From Kibdelosporangium aridum (GTDB lineage Bacteria; Actinomycetota; Actinomycetes; Mycobacteriales; Pseudonocardiaceae), in assembly GCF_900176515.1 (NCBI RefSeq), contig NZ_FWXV01000008.1:186001-250000 (forward strand): a DNA stretch of 64,000 bases. Reading direction: 5' to 3'. Shown here one piece after another: positions 43,771-52,161 of the stretch. The stretch's first letter is position 1. Every line of letters begins with the position of its first letter. The translations under genes and the position numbers were made by a program. The notes under the pieces were generated by a model. The model was not told where the DNA came from and did no database searches. It worked only from the letters and a program-made list of their open reading frames with translations.

Positions 43771-43784
43771 TCCAACCGGTTCGA
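43771..43784. promoter_or_regulatory. Autoregulatory operator copy
   Basis: TCCAACCGGTTCGA differs at one base from the perfect palindrome at 42640 and 43860 and lies ten bases upstream of the lacI start codon. Confidence 0.65.
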
Positions 43785-43813
43785 CTGGCCTTCACGATAC
43801 GGCATCGGGGGTA

Positions 43814-43842
43814 TTGCGTGATATCGCCCACATGGTTACGTT
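43814..43842 (+). promoter_or_regulatory. Promoter of the third importer operon
   Basis: TTGCGT (43814-43819) and TACGTT (43837-43842) are 17 bases apart. The LacI operator lies about 18 bases downstream, the same geometry as in the first importer operon. Confidence 0.4.
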
Positions 43843-43852
43843 GACGCAACGT
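43838..43852. promoter_or_regulatory. Extra dyad overlapping the -10 region
   Basis: ACGTTGACGCAACGT is a perfect 6+3+6 inverted repeat, distinct from the LacI palindrome eight bases further on. It may bind a second regulator; none is identified. Confidence 0.35.
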
Positions 43853-43859
43853 GCTTGGG

Positions 43860-43873
43860 TCGAACCGGTTCGA
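43860..43873. promoter_or_regulatory. Operator of the third importer operon
   Basis: TCGAACCGGTTCGA, a perfect palindrome identical to 42640-42653, ends 14 bases before the binding-protein ATG. Confidence 0.75.
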
Positions 43874-43887
43874 CGATTGGAGCTTCG

Positions 43888-45117
43888 ATGCAGGGCTCGC
43901 CGAACACCCCACGGCTGACCACGGCACTGGTCGCGGTCGGTCTGGCCCTGTCCGCTTGCTCCTCGCAGCCCGACGCCGGTACGAGCGCAACCGGCACGTT
44001 CTCGGTGTGGGATCCGTATCCCCAGTTCGACGGGGGATCGGAGTGGGTGAAGGTGATCGAGAAGTGCGGCGCTCAGGCGGGTGTCAAGGTGGAGCGGCAG
44101 GCCTATGACACGACCGACCTGACGAACAAGGTCCTACTGGCGGCGCAACAGGGAACGGCCCCGAACGTCCTGGTCGTGGACAACCCCGTGGTCTCCACGC
44201 TCGCCGAGGGCGGAGTTGTGAAGTCCAATCAGGACAGTGGGCTGGACGCGTCGAAGGCGGCGCCGAACCTGGTGGCCGCGGCCCAGACGGGCGGGCAGAC
44301 CTACGGTGTGCCGATTGGCGCGAACACATTGGCGTTGTACTACAACAAGGCGGTGCTGAGTGCGGCGGGCGTCGACCCGGCGTCGATCTCGGACTGGGCC
44401 GCACTGGACGCGGCACTGGCCAAGGTCACCGCGGCGGGCAAGAAGGGCATCACGTTCGCCGCGATCGGCACCGAAGAGGGAACGTTCCAGTTCCTGCCGT
44501 GGTTCTGGGGCGCGGGCGCGCAGCTGACCGATCTGTCCTCGGCCGATTCCGTGGCAGCACTGGAGCTGTGGAAGTCGTGGCTGGACAAGAAGTACGCGCC
44601 GAACTCGGTCATCGGCAACACGCAGACCACCAGCTGGCAGGAGTTCGCAACCGGCGAGTACGCCTTCGCCGAGAACGGCACATGGCAACTGGCGAACGCC
44701 AAGAAAGCGGGCTTCGAGTACGGCGTCATCCCGATCCCGTCCCGCACCGGAGGCGTCGCGCCCGCGCCGACCGGGGGAGAATTCGTCACAGTTCCCGCGC
44801 AGCGCGACAAGGACGACGAGGCAACCGCGGCGAAGATCGCCAACTGCCTGATCAGTCCGGAGACTGTGCTGGCCACGGACACCGCGCTGACCTACGTCTC
44901 CGCGGTGCCTTCGGTCCAGGAACAGCAAATCGCCGCCCAGCCGGACCTGAAGGTCTGGGTGGACGCGGTGAAGTCCGCCAAGGGACGCACGAGCGACGGT
45001 CTCGGCACCCGTTATCCGCGGATCTCCCAGCCGCTGTGGACGGCCGTGCAGGCCGCGTTGACCGGCTCGAAGTCGCCGAAGGACGCCATGTCGGACGCCC
45101 AGGCCGCGGCGAAGTGA
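43888..45117 (+). CDS. Sugar ABC transporter substrate-binding lipoprotein
   Basis: This is a family 1 extracellular binding protein of 409 residues. The lipobox LSAC puts the lipid anchor on Cys24. ATG 43888 has GGAG at 43879-43882. A longer frame from TTG 43855 would run through the operator and add a non-signal N-terminus, so it was rejected. Family motifs include PIGANTLALYYNKAVL and GEYAFAENGTWQLANAKKAG. It probably imports an oligosaccharide released by the enzyme at 40703. Confidence 0.93.
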   Translation: MQGSPNTPRLTTALVAVGLALSACSSQPDAGTSATGTFSVWDPYPQFDGGSEWVKVIEKCGAQAGVKVERQAYDTTDLTNKVLLAAQQGTAPNVLVVDNPVVSTLAEGGVVKSNQDSGLDASKAAPNLVAAAQTGGQTYGVPIGANTLALYYNKAVLSAAGVDPASISDWAALDAALAKVTAAGKKGITFAAIGTEEGTFQFLPWFWGAGAQLTDLSSADSVAALELWKSWLDKKYAPNSVIGNTQTTSWQEFATGEYAFAENGTWQLANAKKAGFEYGVIPIPSRTGGVAPAPTGGEFVTVPAQRDKDDEATAAKIANCLISPETVLATDTALTYVSAVPSVQEQQIAAQPDLKVWVDAVKSAKGRTSDGLGTRYPRISQPLWTAVQAALTGSKSPKDAMSDAQAAAK

Positions 45118-45121
45118 CGCC

Positions 45122-46003
45122 GTGCTGCGCAAGCAACTGGCCGGCTGGGCGTTCCTGCTCCCGCTCGTGGCCTACTTGCTGCTCTGCTACGTCTATCCGC
45201 TGTTGACCAATATCGACCTGAGCATCCGCGACTACACCGTGCGGTCCTTCGTGCACGGCGGTGCGCCGCTGATCGGCTTCGGCAACTACGTCACCGTGTT
45301 CGCCGATCCCGCCTTCGGCACGGCACTGCGTAACACGGTCGTGTTCACGGTGACGTCGTTGGTGTTCCAGTACGCCATCGGTCTGGCGTTGGCCGTGTTC
45401 TTCGCCCGCAGTTTCCGGTTGTCGGCGACGCTGCGGGCGCTGATGCTGGTGCCGTGGTTGTTGCCGCTGATCGTGTCCGCGTCGACCTGGGCGTGGATGC
45501 TCAACAGCGAAGCCGGTGTGGTGAACGCGGTGCTGGCGTTCCTCGGATTCGGCACCGTGGACTGGTTGACCTCCCCGGACTGGTCGCTTGTGGCGGTGAC
45601 GATCGCGAACATCTGGATCGGCATCCCTTTCAACCTGGTCGTGCTCTACAGCGGTCTGCGCACCATCCCGGCGGAGGTGTACGAAGCGTCCTCTTTGGAT
45701 GGTGCGAGCCGGTGGCAGACGTTCTGGCACGTGACCTTCCCGATGCTGCGGCCCATCTCCGGTGTCACGCTGCTGCTCGGCCTGGTCTACACGCTCAAGG
45801 TCTTCGACATCATCTGGATCATGACCCGCGGCGGCCCCACCGGGTCGTCCACCACACTGGCCACCTGGTCGTACGAACTGGGTTTCGGCAGCATGCTGCC
45901 GCGCTTCGGGCCGAGCGCGGCGGTGGGCAACGTGCTGATCCTCTTCGCCGTCGCGGCAGGTCTGCTCTACGTTCGCGGCCAGCGTCACCAGGAGGCCGCA
46001 TGA
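45122..46003 (+). CDS. Sugar ABC transporter permease, MalF type
   Basis: This 293-residue membrane protein starts with GTG (LRKQLAGWAFLLPLVAYLLL). The EAA loop reads YEASSLDGASRWQTFWHVTF, with Ser-Ser-Leu where Ala-Arg-Ile is usual. It lies four bases after the binding protein and overlaps the next start as ATGA. Confidence 0.92.
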   Translation: MLRKQLAGWAFLLPLVAYLLLCYVYPLLTNIDLSIRDYTVRSFVHGGAPLIGFGNYVTVFADPAFGTALRNTVVFTVTSLVFQYAIGLALAVFFARSFRLSATLRALMLVPWLLPLIVSASTWAWMLNSEAGVVNAVLAFLGFGTVDWLTSPDWSLVAVTIANIWIGIPFNLVVLYSGLRTIPAEVYEASSLDGASRWQTFWHVTFPMLRPISGVTLLLGLVYTLKVFDIIWIMTRGGPTGSSTTLATWSYELGFGSMLPRFGPSAAVGNVLILFAVAAGLLYVRGQRHQEAA

Positions 46004-46812
46004 CACGGTGGTCGTGGCGCACTGCCGTTGGCCTGCTGCTCACCGCGGTGATGCTTTTCCCGGTCTACTGGATGATCAACGTCTCCCTGACACCCGCGGA
46101 CCGGATGCGCAAGTCGCCGCCGGACTTCCTGCCCACGGCACCGACGTTCGAGGGGTACGTCCGGGTGCTGAACGAGCAGTTGCCCTACTTCGGGACCAGC
46201 CTGCTGGTCGCGTCCGGCACAGCTGTGTTGACGTTGGTGCTGGCCGCGCCGGCGGCGTACTCGCTGGCGAAACTGCGCCCGCGCGGCCGGCGGCCGCTGC
46301 AGTTCGCGCTGCTCGTGGCGCAGATGATTCCCGGGATCACCATGGCGTTGGGGTTCTACGGCATCTACGTCAGCCTAGGCATCACGAACACGGTGTGGGG
46401 CCTGATCTTCGCCGACTCCACCATCGCGGTCCCGTTCGCCGTACTGATCCTCACCGCCTTCATGTCCTCCGTACCCGACGAACTGCTGCAGGCGGCACGA
46501 ATAGACGGCGCGGGCGCGTTGCGCACCTTCTGGTCGATCGTGCTTCCCGTGAGCCGCAACGGGATCGTCACCGCGGCACTGTTCGCCTTCCTGTGGGCGT
46601 GGTCGGACTTCGTGTTCGCCGCGACGCTCGACAGCGGAGGCCTGTTGAAACCGCTGACTCTCGGCATCTACCGCTACATCGGCAACAACAACCAGGAATG
46701 GAACGCGATCATGGCGACCGCCGTCGTCGCGTCCGTGCCCGCGACCATCCTGCTCGTGCTGGCCCAGCGCTTCGTGGCCGCGGGCATCACCGCGGGAGCT
46801 GTCAAGGACTGA
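46000..46812 (+). CDS. Sugar ABC transporter permease, MalG type
   Basis: This 270-residue protein starts MTRWSWRTAVGLLLTAVMLF. GGAGG at 45991-45995 precedes the ATG, which overlaps the previous stop. The EAA loop is LQAARIDGAGALRTFWSIVL and the C-terminus is LAQRFVAAGITAGAVKD. As in the other two importers, no ATPase gene is linked. Confidence 0.92.
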   Translation: MTRWSWRTAVGLLLTAVMLFPVYWMINVSLTPADRMRKSPPDFLPTAPTFEGYVRVLNEQLPYFGTSLLVASGTAVLTLVLAAPAAYSLAKLRPRGRRPLQFALLVAQMIPGITMALGFYGIYVSLGITNTVWGLIFADSTIAVPFAVLILTAFMSSVPDELLQAARIDGAGALRTFWSIVLPVSRNGIVTAALFAFLWAWSDFVFAATLDSGGLLKPLTLGIYRYIGNNNQEWNAIMATAVVASVPATILLVLAQRFVAAGITAGAVKD

Positions 46813-46829
46813 CCACAGTGGAGGGTTGT

Positions 46830-48527
46830 GTGGACGACTTCTCGGTGCGGGAAATACCGTTCAGCTGTCAAGGGTCGTGGATGGGCATATCCCCAGTCGT
46901 CGCACTCGCTACCTACGCCGAGGACCTGCATCTGGTCTCACACCGCAACGGCATGCACGCGGTACTTCAATTGGCACCGGTGTTGAGCGGCGCGCGCGTG
47001 CCGACCGAGGTGACGGCGAACCCGGCGGAGCTGACCTGGTCCGCGGGACGCGGGCGGGTGTCGGCGGCGTTCGAGTCGCCTTCCTCGCTCAGGATTTCCG
47101 GGCACGGCTTGGGTTTGCGCATCGCCGCGGCCGATGCCACGCTGACGCCCTTCACCGGCACGTACTTCTTCCACGACCCGGTCACCTCGTCGTACGTCTT
47201 CACCTCCTACGAGACCGGTCACCGCTACAGGCTGACGTGTCTGTCCGGATCCATTCACGGGCTCGGAGTCGGCGCGCTGGGGAAAGCCGAGCGCGCGGTC
47301 GTCATCGGTGATGACGGCGGCGAATGGGAGCTCGTGCTGGAGGAGCTGACCACCGCGTGGAAACGTCCCTCCATCCACGCGCGCTTCGCCGAGGTCGTGG
47401 CGGCATCACGGCGGGCCTTCACGGCATTCACCGACGCGGTCGCGCCTTGGCGGGACGACCGGACTCCGGCCGCCGAACTCGCCTGCTACGTGCTGTGGTC
47501 GGCCACCGTCCAGCCGTCCGGGTTCATCCAGCGGCCCGCGGTGCTGATGTCCAAACACTGGATGGACAAGATCTGGAGCTGGGACCACTGTTTCAACGCC
47601 CTCGCGCTGGCTGCCGGATCGCCGGGCCTGGCCTGGGACCAGCTCCAGGTCGTGTTCGACCACCAGACCGACGAGGGGGCGCTGCCCGACTCGATCACCC
47701 ACGCCGAGATCTTGCACAACTTCGTCAAACCACCCATCCACGGCTGGGCAGTGAACAGGCTGCGCGAGCGCCTGCGTGGCGGGCTGCCGGGTGCCGAGTT
47801 GCCCCGCCTCTACCGGCAACTGGCGGCATGGACGAACTTCTGGCTCGACCACCGGCGGGTACCCGGTCAGCCGTTCGCGCACTACGAACATGGCAACGAC
47901 AGCGGCTGGGACAACGCGACAGTGTTCGGCGAACAGCGTTTGGTTCAGTCCGCTGATCTCACGGCCTTCCTGGTGATACAGATGAGAGAGCTGGCACGTC
48001 TGGCAGGGGAGATCGGTGACGCAGCGGCCGCGACGCGCTGGGCACGTGAAGCCGACACGTTGCTCGCCGCGATGCTTACGCACTTGTGGGACGGCTCCCG
48101 CTTCGCCAGCCGCGCGGTGGACGGCACGCCGCGCACCACGGCAAGCCTGCTCGACCTCATGCCGATCGTCCTTGGCCCGCAACTACCTGATGACGTGCAC
48201 GCCACGCTCACCACGAACGTTGCCAGACACCTGACGTCCGCCGGGCTTGCCACCGAACGCCCCGACTCACCGTTCTATGAAGCCGACGGCTACTGGCGAG
48301 GCCCAGTGTGGGCCCCGGCGACGATCCTGATCGAGGACGGCCTGCGCCGAGGAGGGGCCACCGAACTCGCCGACCTTGTCAGTGCCCGGTTCCGTGCCCT
48401 GTGCGAGAAGTCGGGCTTCGCCGAGAACTTCGACGCCTTGACCGGACAAGGATTGCGCGACCGTGCCTACACGTGGACGGCCAGCGCCTACCTGCTTCTC
48501 GCCGCCGAAGCCGTTGAACGGGCCTGA
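46830..48527 (+). CDS. Cytoplasmic GH63/GH37-like (clan GH-G) glycosidase
   Basis: The protein has 565 residues and no signal peptide. An N-terminal beta domain (to about 200) precedes an (alpha/alpha)6 barrel with DKIWSWDHCFNALALA, DEGALPDSIT, NDSGWDNATVF and YWRGPVWAPATIL. These are the landmarks of trehalase, GH63 glucosidase and mannosylglycerate hydrolase relatives. GTG 46830 is preferred over GTG 46818 because GGAGGG lies between them. As the last gene of the importer operon it should hydrolyse the imported oligosaccharide. The specificity is unknown. Confidence 0.82.
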   Translation: MDDFSVREIPFSCQGSWMGISPVVALATYAEDLHLVSHRNGMHAVLQLAPVLSGARVPTEVTANPAELTWSAGRGRVSAAFESPSSLRISGHGLGLRIAAADATLTPFTGTYFFHDPVTSSYVFTSYETGHRYRLTCLSGSIHGLGVGALGKAERAVVIGDDGGEWELVLEELTTAWKRPSIHARFAEVVAASRRAFTAFTDAVAPWRDDRTPAAELACYVLWSATVQPSGFIQRPAVLMSKHWMDKIWSWDHCFNALALAAGSPGLAWDQLQVVFDHQTDEGALPDSITHAEILHNFVKPPIHGWAVNRLRERLRGGLPGAELPRLYRQLAAWTNFWLDHRRVPGQPFAHYEHGNDSGWDNATVFGEQRLVQSADLTAFLVIQMRELARLAGEIGDAAAATRWAREADTLLAAMLTHLWDGSRFASRAVDGTPRTTASLLDLMPIVLGPQLPDDVHATLTTNVARHLTSAGLATERPDSPFYEADGYWRGPVWAPATILIEDGLRRGGATELADLVSARFRALCEKSGFAENFDALTGQGLRDRAYTWTASAYLLLAAEAVERA

Positions 48528-48559
48528 TGTACGTCGGTTCGTCGCCGCCACCGTCGGGG

Positions 48560-48602
48560 GGAGCGGCTGGTCCCGCAGCTGACTTGGGGGACCAGCCGCT
48601 CC
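48560..48602. terminator. Bidirectional hairpin terminator
   Basis: GGAGCGGCTGGTCCC (48560-48574) pairs perfectly with GGGACCAGCCGCTCC (48588-48602) around a 13-base loop. It lies between the convergent ends of the GH63-like and GH9 genes. Confidence 0.8.
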
Positions 48603-48610
48603 ATTGCGGA

Positions 48611-51487
48611 TCAGCCCTTCGAGCAGGGCTGTCCGTTGACCGTGAAGTCGGTCGGCTCCGCGTGCGGCGGCGACGACGAGGCGTTGAACCCGATCTGCAC
48701 CGAACCGCCTGCCGGGACGCGGCTGTTCCACGGCACGGAGGCCGCGCTCACCGCGGAGCCGGTCTGTGACCAGGCCGCCGACCATCCCTGGGTGATCTTC
48801 TGGCTGCCTGGCCACGTGAACCTCAGCGTCCACGACGCCCAGTCCGTGTTGCTGGTGTTGGTGATCGCGATGCTCGCGGACAGGCCATCGGTCCACCCGT
48901 TCGCCCGATAGGCGATCCGGCAGTACGTCGGGCCGTCCGCTTTGGTCGTCACCGGGACCACGCCGGACAGCGCGGACTTGACTCCGGCTCCGTTGCGCGC
49001 CTGTACGGCGAACCGGTAAGCCGTATTCGGTTGCAGTCCCGTCAGCGTGGCGGACGTGCCGGTGACCGTGGTGATCACGCGCTGCGTGTCACCCTCGATC
49101 GAGATGACGTCGTAGTCCTTGACGCCGCTCTCCGGGTCGTTCGACGCGGTCCAGGTCAGCGTCGCACCCGTTGCGGTGACGGCGGACGCCACCGGGGTGC
49201 CCGGCGTGGTCGGGGGTGTGGCATCGGCCGGGCTCGACTTCTCCGCGGCCCAGTTGGCGACCCACGCCAGCGCCGAGTTCCAGTTGACCGTGACCTCGTT
49301 GAGCGAGTACGCCTCGATGTGGTCCACGAAGCACTTCTGCGGCTTGCAACCCTGGAGCATGCGCGCGGCGATGGGGTCTTGCAGCGCGCTGTTGGGGCCG
49401 CCGGAGAGCGCACCGGGCGGCGCGATGGGCAGGGTCGGGTCGAGCTGGTTGGCCCAGTGCCGGTGGTGGACGTTACGCACAGGCTGTCCGCCGTACCCAC
49501 TGACATAGGAGTAGCTCACCGGGTTGCGGCCGAGCAGATAGTGCAGCGCCTCGAACACGCCCTCGCGGTACTTGGCCGCGCCGGTGAAGTCGTACGCCAG
49601 CGCCAGCACCGAAGCGTTGTTGGCGACCAGACCGTTCGAGCCCCACACGTATGTGCCGTCGGGCTCCCGGTACGGCGCCGGGTAACCCTGGGACGCCATC
49701 TGGTTCAGGTGTTTGTCAGCCGTGGCCACGAATGCGGCCTTGATCGCCGCGACATCCGCCGCGGGCAGGCCAGTGGGCACGAGTGCGAGCGTGATGTCGC
49801 CAAGCGGACCGGTGGAACCCCAGTCGTAGCCGCGGTCGTCGATCGACTGTCCTTTGTAGAGCGACGAGCCGGTCACGTCCGCACGGTAGGACGCTTCGCC
49901 GGTCGTGGCGTACATCTCCGCGGCAGCCCAGTAGAACTCGTCGGTCAGCTTGGTGTCGCTGTACGCGCCGCCGCCGGTGCCGTCGTTCGGGTCGGCGATC
50001 TTGTTCGGGTTCGCCTTCGCGGCCGCGTAGGCCTTCACCGCGGCGGCGAGTGCCTTGGCCGAGAACGCCGGGTCGATGGTCTCGTAGATGCGGGCTGCCT
50101 GTGCCGCCACCGCCGCCATGTTCAGCGTCGCCGCGGTGCTGGTCGCCGACAGTCGGCGGACCTGGCTGTCCTGGTGCGGCAGCGTGGGCAGGGCGGTCCA
50201 GTTCGCGTCGTGGATCTTGTGGTGCACCATGCCGTCAGGTGCCTGCATCTTCAGCAGGAACTCGACTTCCCAGCGGGCCTCGTCGAGGATGTCGGGCACC
50301 CCGTTGGCCTTCTCCGGGATGGCGAGCTTGCCGTCGCCGAGCGCGGCGGCGTCGCCGATCAGCTTGGCGCGCTCGTAGGTGTTGAGCACCTGCCACGCCG
50401 AGATGCCGCCGTTGACGACGTACTTGCCGTGGTCGCCCGCGTCGTACCAGCCGCCGCGCACGTCCAGCGTGTAGCCGCAGTTCAGATCGGACCGGCATGG
50501 CACGTTGTTGTCGCCCTGGTTCGGCGCGACGTTGAGGTGGCCCGCGGGCCGGGCGTAGGTCGCGCCGACGTACTGCGCCTGGATCTCGATGCCGCTGCGC
50601 TGGTGGTAGAAGAACGCCAGCGAGTCGTAGCGCAGCTTTTTGATCGGATCGGCGGAGATGGCGAACGGGAAGCTGGTGTCCGCGCCGACGGTGAGTGTGT
50701 AGCCCGTCCCCGCGGTGTCGTACGAGGAGAAGTCGATCAAGTGCACCGGGTCGCCGGACAGCGTGTCGACGCCCTTCGGTGTGGTCTGACCGGTAGCGAC
50801 AGTCGAGCCCGCGGAGTTCTTCAGCACCCAGGTCTGCGCTGTGGTCGCGGTGGACACGAGGGTGGCGTGCTTCGGCAGACCCGGTAGGTACGCGACCTGG
50901 TCCACCTGGACCTTCTTCGTCGGAGCGCCAGGGCCGCCGGGTGGGATGACGCCGCCGATCAGCGACACGTTGTCCACGCAGATGGCGTTGTCCGCGGCCT
51001 GTCCGCCGAGCTGGAAGGTGATCTGGCCGTTGCCCGCGTCCGGGAAGTCGAGCTCCGAGGTGAACGTGAAGGTGAACTTCTGCTTGGTGGGGGTCAGCTG
51101 GACTTCGTGCCGGGCGATCCCGCGGTACGGGCTGACGCCTTCGCCCGCGTTGGCGGCGATGGGCTGCGGTGTGGTGGCGTAGGCGTCGAATGACATCGTG
51201 TACTGCTGACCGGCTTCGAACGGCACGCCGTTCTGGCCGATCAGCGCGTCCCACGGGTTCGTCGTGCCGCCCGTGACGGACGCGCACAACTCGCCGTTGA
51301 CCACACGGTTGGTCACTCCGGCGCTTGCCCACCACGGGTCGGCCGAGCCCGCGCTGAAGTTGCCGTTGACGATCCGTTCGTAGTCGGCAGCGTGGGCTGG
51401 GCCGGCGGTGAGCGCGGCCGTGACGGCGACCAAGGCGAGGGCGGCGGTGGCGTGGCGGCGCCCGCGTGCAGGGAAAAGCGATCTCAT
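48611..51487 (-). CDS. Secreted multidomain GH9 cellulase (CBM4/9 - Ig - GH9 - FN3 - CBM2)
   Basis: The protein has 958 residues. The signal peptide ends at AGPAHAA, then come CBM4/9 at about 30-185 (NGNFSAGSADPWW), a CelD-type Ig domain at about 190-285, the GH9 barrel at about 290-745 (GGWYDAGDHGKYVVNGG, VHHRHWAN, EVTVNWNSALAW), FN3 at about 760-845 and CBM2 at the C-terminus (YRANGWTDGLSASI, FTWPGSQKITQGW). This is the architecture of processive or exo-acting actinobacterial GH9 enzymes. ATG 51487 leaves the CebR-type operator in the promoter. The longer frame to 51706 runs through the operator and was trimmed. It lacks the ricin module found in Region 4. Confidence 0.94.
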   Translation of the reverse strand: MRSLFPARGRRHATAALALVAVTAALTAGPAHAADYERIVNGNFSAGSADPWWASAGVTNRVVNGELCASVTGGTTNPWDALIGQNGVPFEAGQQYTMSFDAYATTPQPIAANAGEGVSPYRGIARHEVQLTPTKQKFTFTFTSELDFPDAGNGQITFQLGGQAADNAICVDNVSLIGGVIPPGGPGAPTKKVQVDQVAYLPGLPKHATLVSTATTAQTWVLKNSAGSTVATGQTTPKGVDTLSGDPVHLIDFSSYDTAGTGYTLTVGADTSFPFAISADPIKKLRYDSLAFFYHQRSGIEIQAQYVGATYARPAGHLNVAPNQGDNNVPCRSDLNCGYTLDVRGGWYDAGDHGKYVVNGGISAWQVLNTYERAKLIGDAAALGDGKLAIPEKANGVPDILDEARWEVEFLLKMQAPDGMVHHKIHDANWTALPTLPHQDSQVRRLSATSTAATLNMAAVAAQAARIYETIDPAFSAKALAAAVKAYAAAKANPNKIADPNDGTGGGAYSDTKLTDEFYWAAAEMYATTGEASYRADVTGSSLYKGQSIDDRGYDWGSTGPLGDITLALVPTGLPAADVAAIKAAFVATADKHLNQMASQGYPAPYREPDGTYVWGSNGLVANNASVLALAYDFTGAAKYREGVFEALHYLLGRNPVSYSYVSGYGGQPVRNVHHRHWANQLDPTLPIAPPGALSGGPNSALQDPIAARMLQGCKPQKCFVDHIEAYSLNEVTVNWNSALAWVANWAAEKSSPADATPPTTPGTPVASAVTATGATLTWTASNDPESGVKDYDVISIEGDTQRVITTVTGTSATLTGLQPNTAYRFAVQARNGAGVKSALSGVVPVTTKADGPTYCRIAYRANGWTDGLSASIAITNTSNTDWASWTLRFTWPGSQKITQGWSAAWSQTGSAVSAASVPWNSRVPAGGSVQIGFNASSSPPHAEPTDFTVNGQPCSKG

Positions 51488-51531
51488 CGGGCTGGGTCTC
51501 CTCCGTCTGCTCTGACGGTTGGCGAAGCTTC

Positions 51532-51547
51532 CTGGGAGCGCTCCCAG
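51532..51547. promoter_or_regulatory. CebR/CelR-type operator of the GH9 gene at 48611
   Basis: CTGGGAGCGCTCCCAG, identical to 40643 and 54016, sits 45 bases upstream of the GH9 start and 27 bases beyond the end of the gene at 51574. Confidence 0.85.
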
Positions 51548-51573
51548 AGACTCTAGGGTGACCCGTCCCCCAT

Positions 51574-52161
51574 TTACAAGAGCGGGTTCGACTTCCCGCT
51601 CGTGCGGTCGTCGCCGCAGCACGGAGTCGGATCGGGTAGTTCGAACGGAGCCACCACGCCGGGCCCGGCCGGCGTGGTGACCAACGTGAGCACGCCGTTG
51701 ATCCATTCAGGACGGACGTGGTCACGGGTGACGACGGTCGTCGACAGCTCCGGACTGGACCGGTCCGGCAGTACGAGAATTCGGTCGATGTAGGACGTCG
51801 CAACGAGTTTCATCGCGGTGACGTTGCCAGTGAGCCCGCGTACGCCGGGATATATGACCGCACGGCCGCTCGTACGCGCCGCATGTCTACCGGCCGCTAC
51901 GGCGGCACCCGCGACCAGTTCGCGCGGACCGCTTTCCCGCCCGGCGCCGACAATTCCGAGAGGACGGGAATGCGCCGCCAGAACCTCGAGCATCTCGGCG
52001 ACCCGGGCGGCGGGTAGCCGCAGTGAGCATGCGACGTGCGGAGTGCCTCGCCGCACGAGGTGCGTACAGGCGGTTGCGTCCTCTGGGAGAGGGAGACTGC
52101 AGAGCAGGTGATCGGCTTCGGCCAGAGTGGCCGCACCGAAGTCGACGCCGATGACGGTCAC
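51574..52161 (-). CDS. Protein of unknown function, GTGA-coupled to the PHP-domain gene
   Basis: This 195-residue protein fits no family I can name. It starts GTG at 52161, overlapping the PHP gene stop (52158-52160) by three bases, the usual sign of coupled translation; the frame extends upstream to 52209, inside the PHP gene. Visible features are VTVIGVDFGAATLAEADHLL, LGIVGAGRESGPRELVAGAA, YIDRILVLPDRSSPE and a C-terminal TPCCGDDRTSG with vicinal cysteines. There is no signal peptide or membrane helix. It is likely a partner or regulator of the PHP protein, by context only. Confidence 0.75.
   Translation of the reverse strand: MTVIGVDFGAATLAEADHLLCSLPLPEDATACTHLVRRGTPHVACSLRLPAARVAEMLEVLAAHSRPLGIVGAGRESGPRELVAGAAVAAGRHAARTSGRAVIYPGVRGLTGNVTAMKLVATSYIDRILVLPDRSSPELSTTVVTRDHVRPEWINGVLTLVTTPAGPGVVAPFELPDPTPCCGDDRTSGKSNPLL

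Noticed and set aside
48611..51706. Upstream extension of the GH9 gene to 51706
   Set aside because: It would run through the CebR-type operator and bury the signal peptide 73 residues inside the protein.
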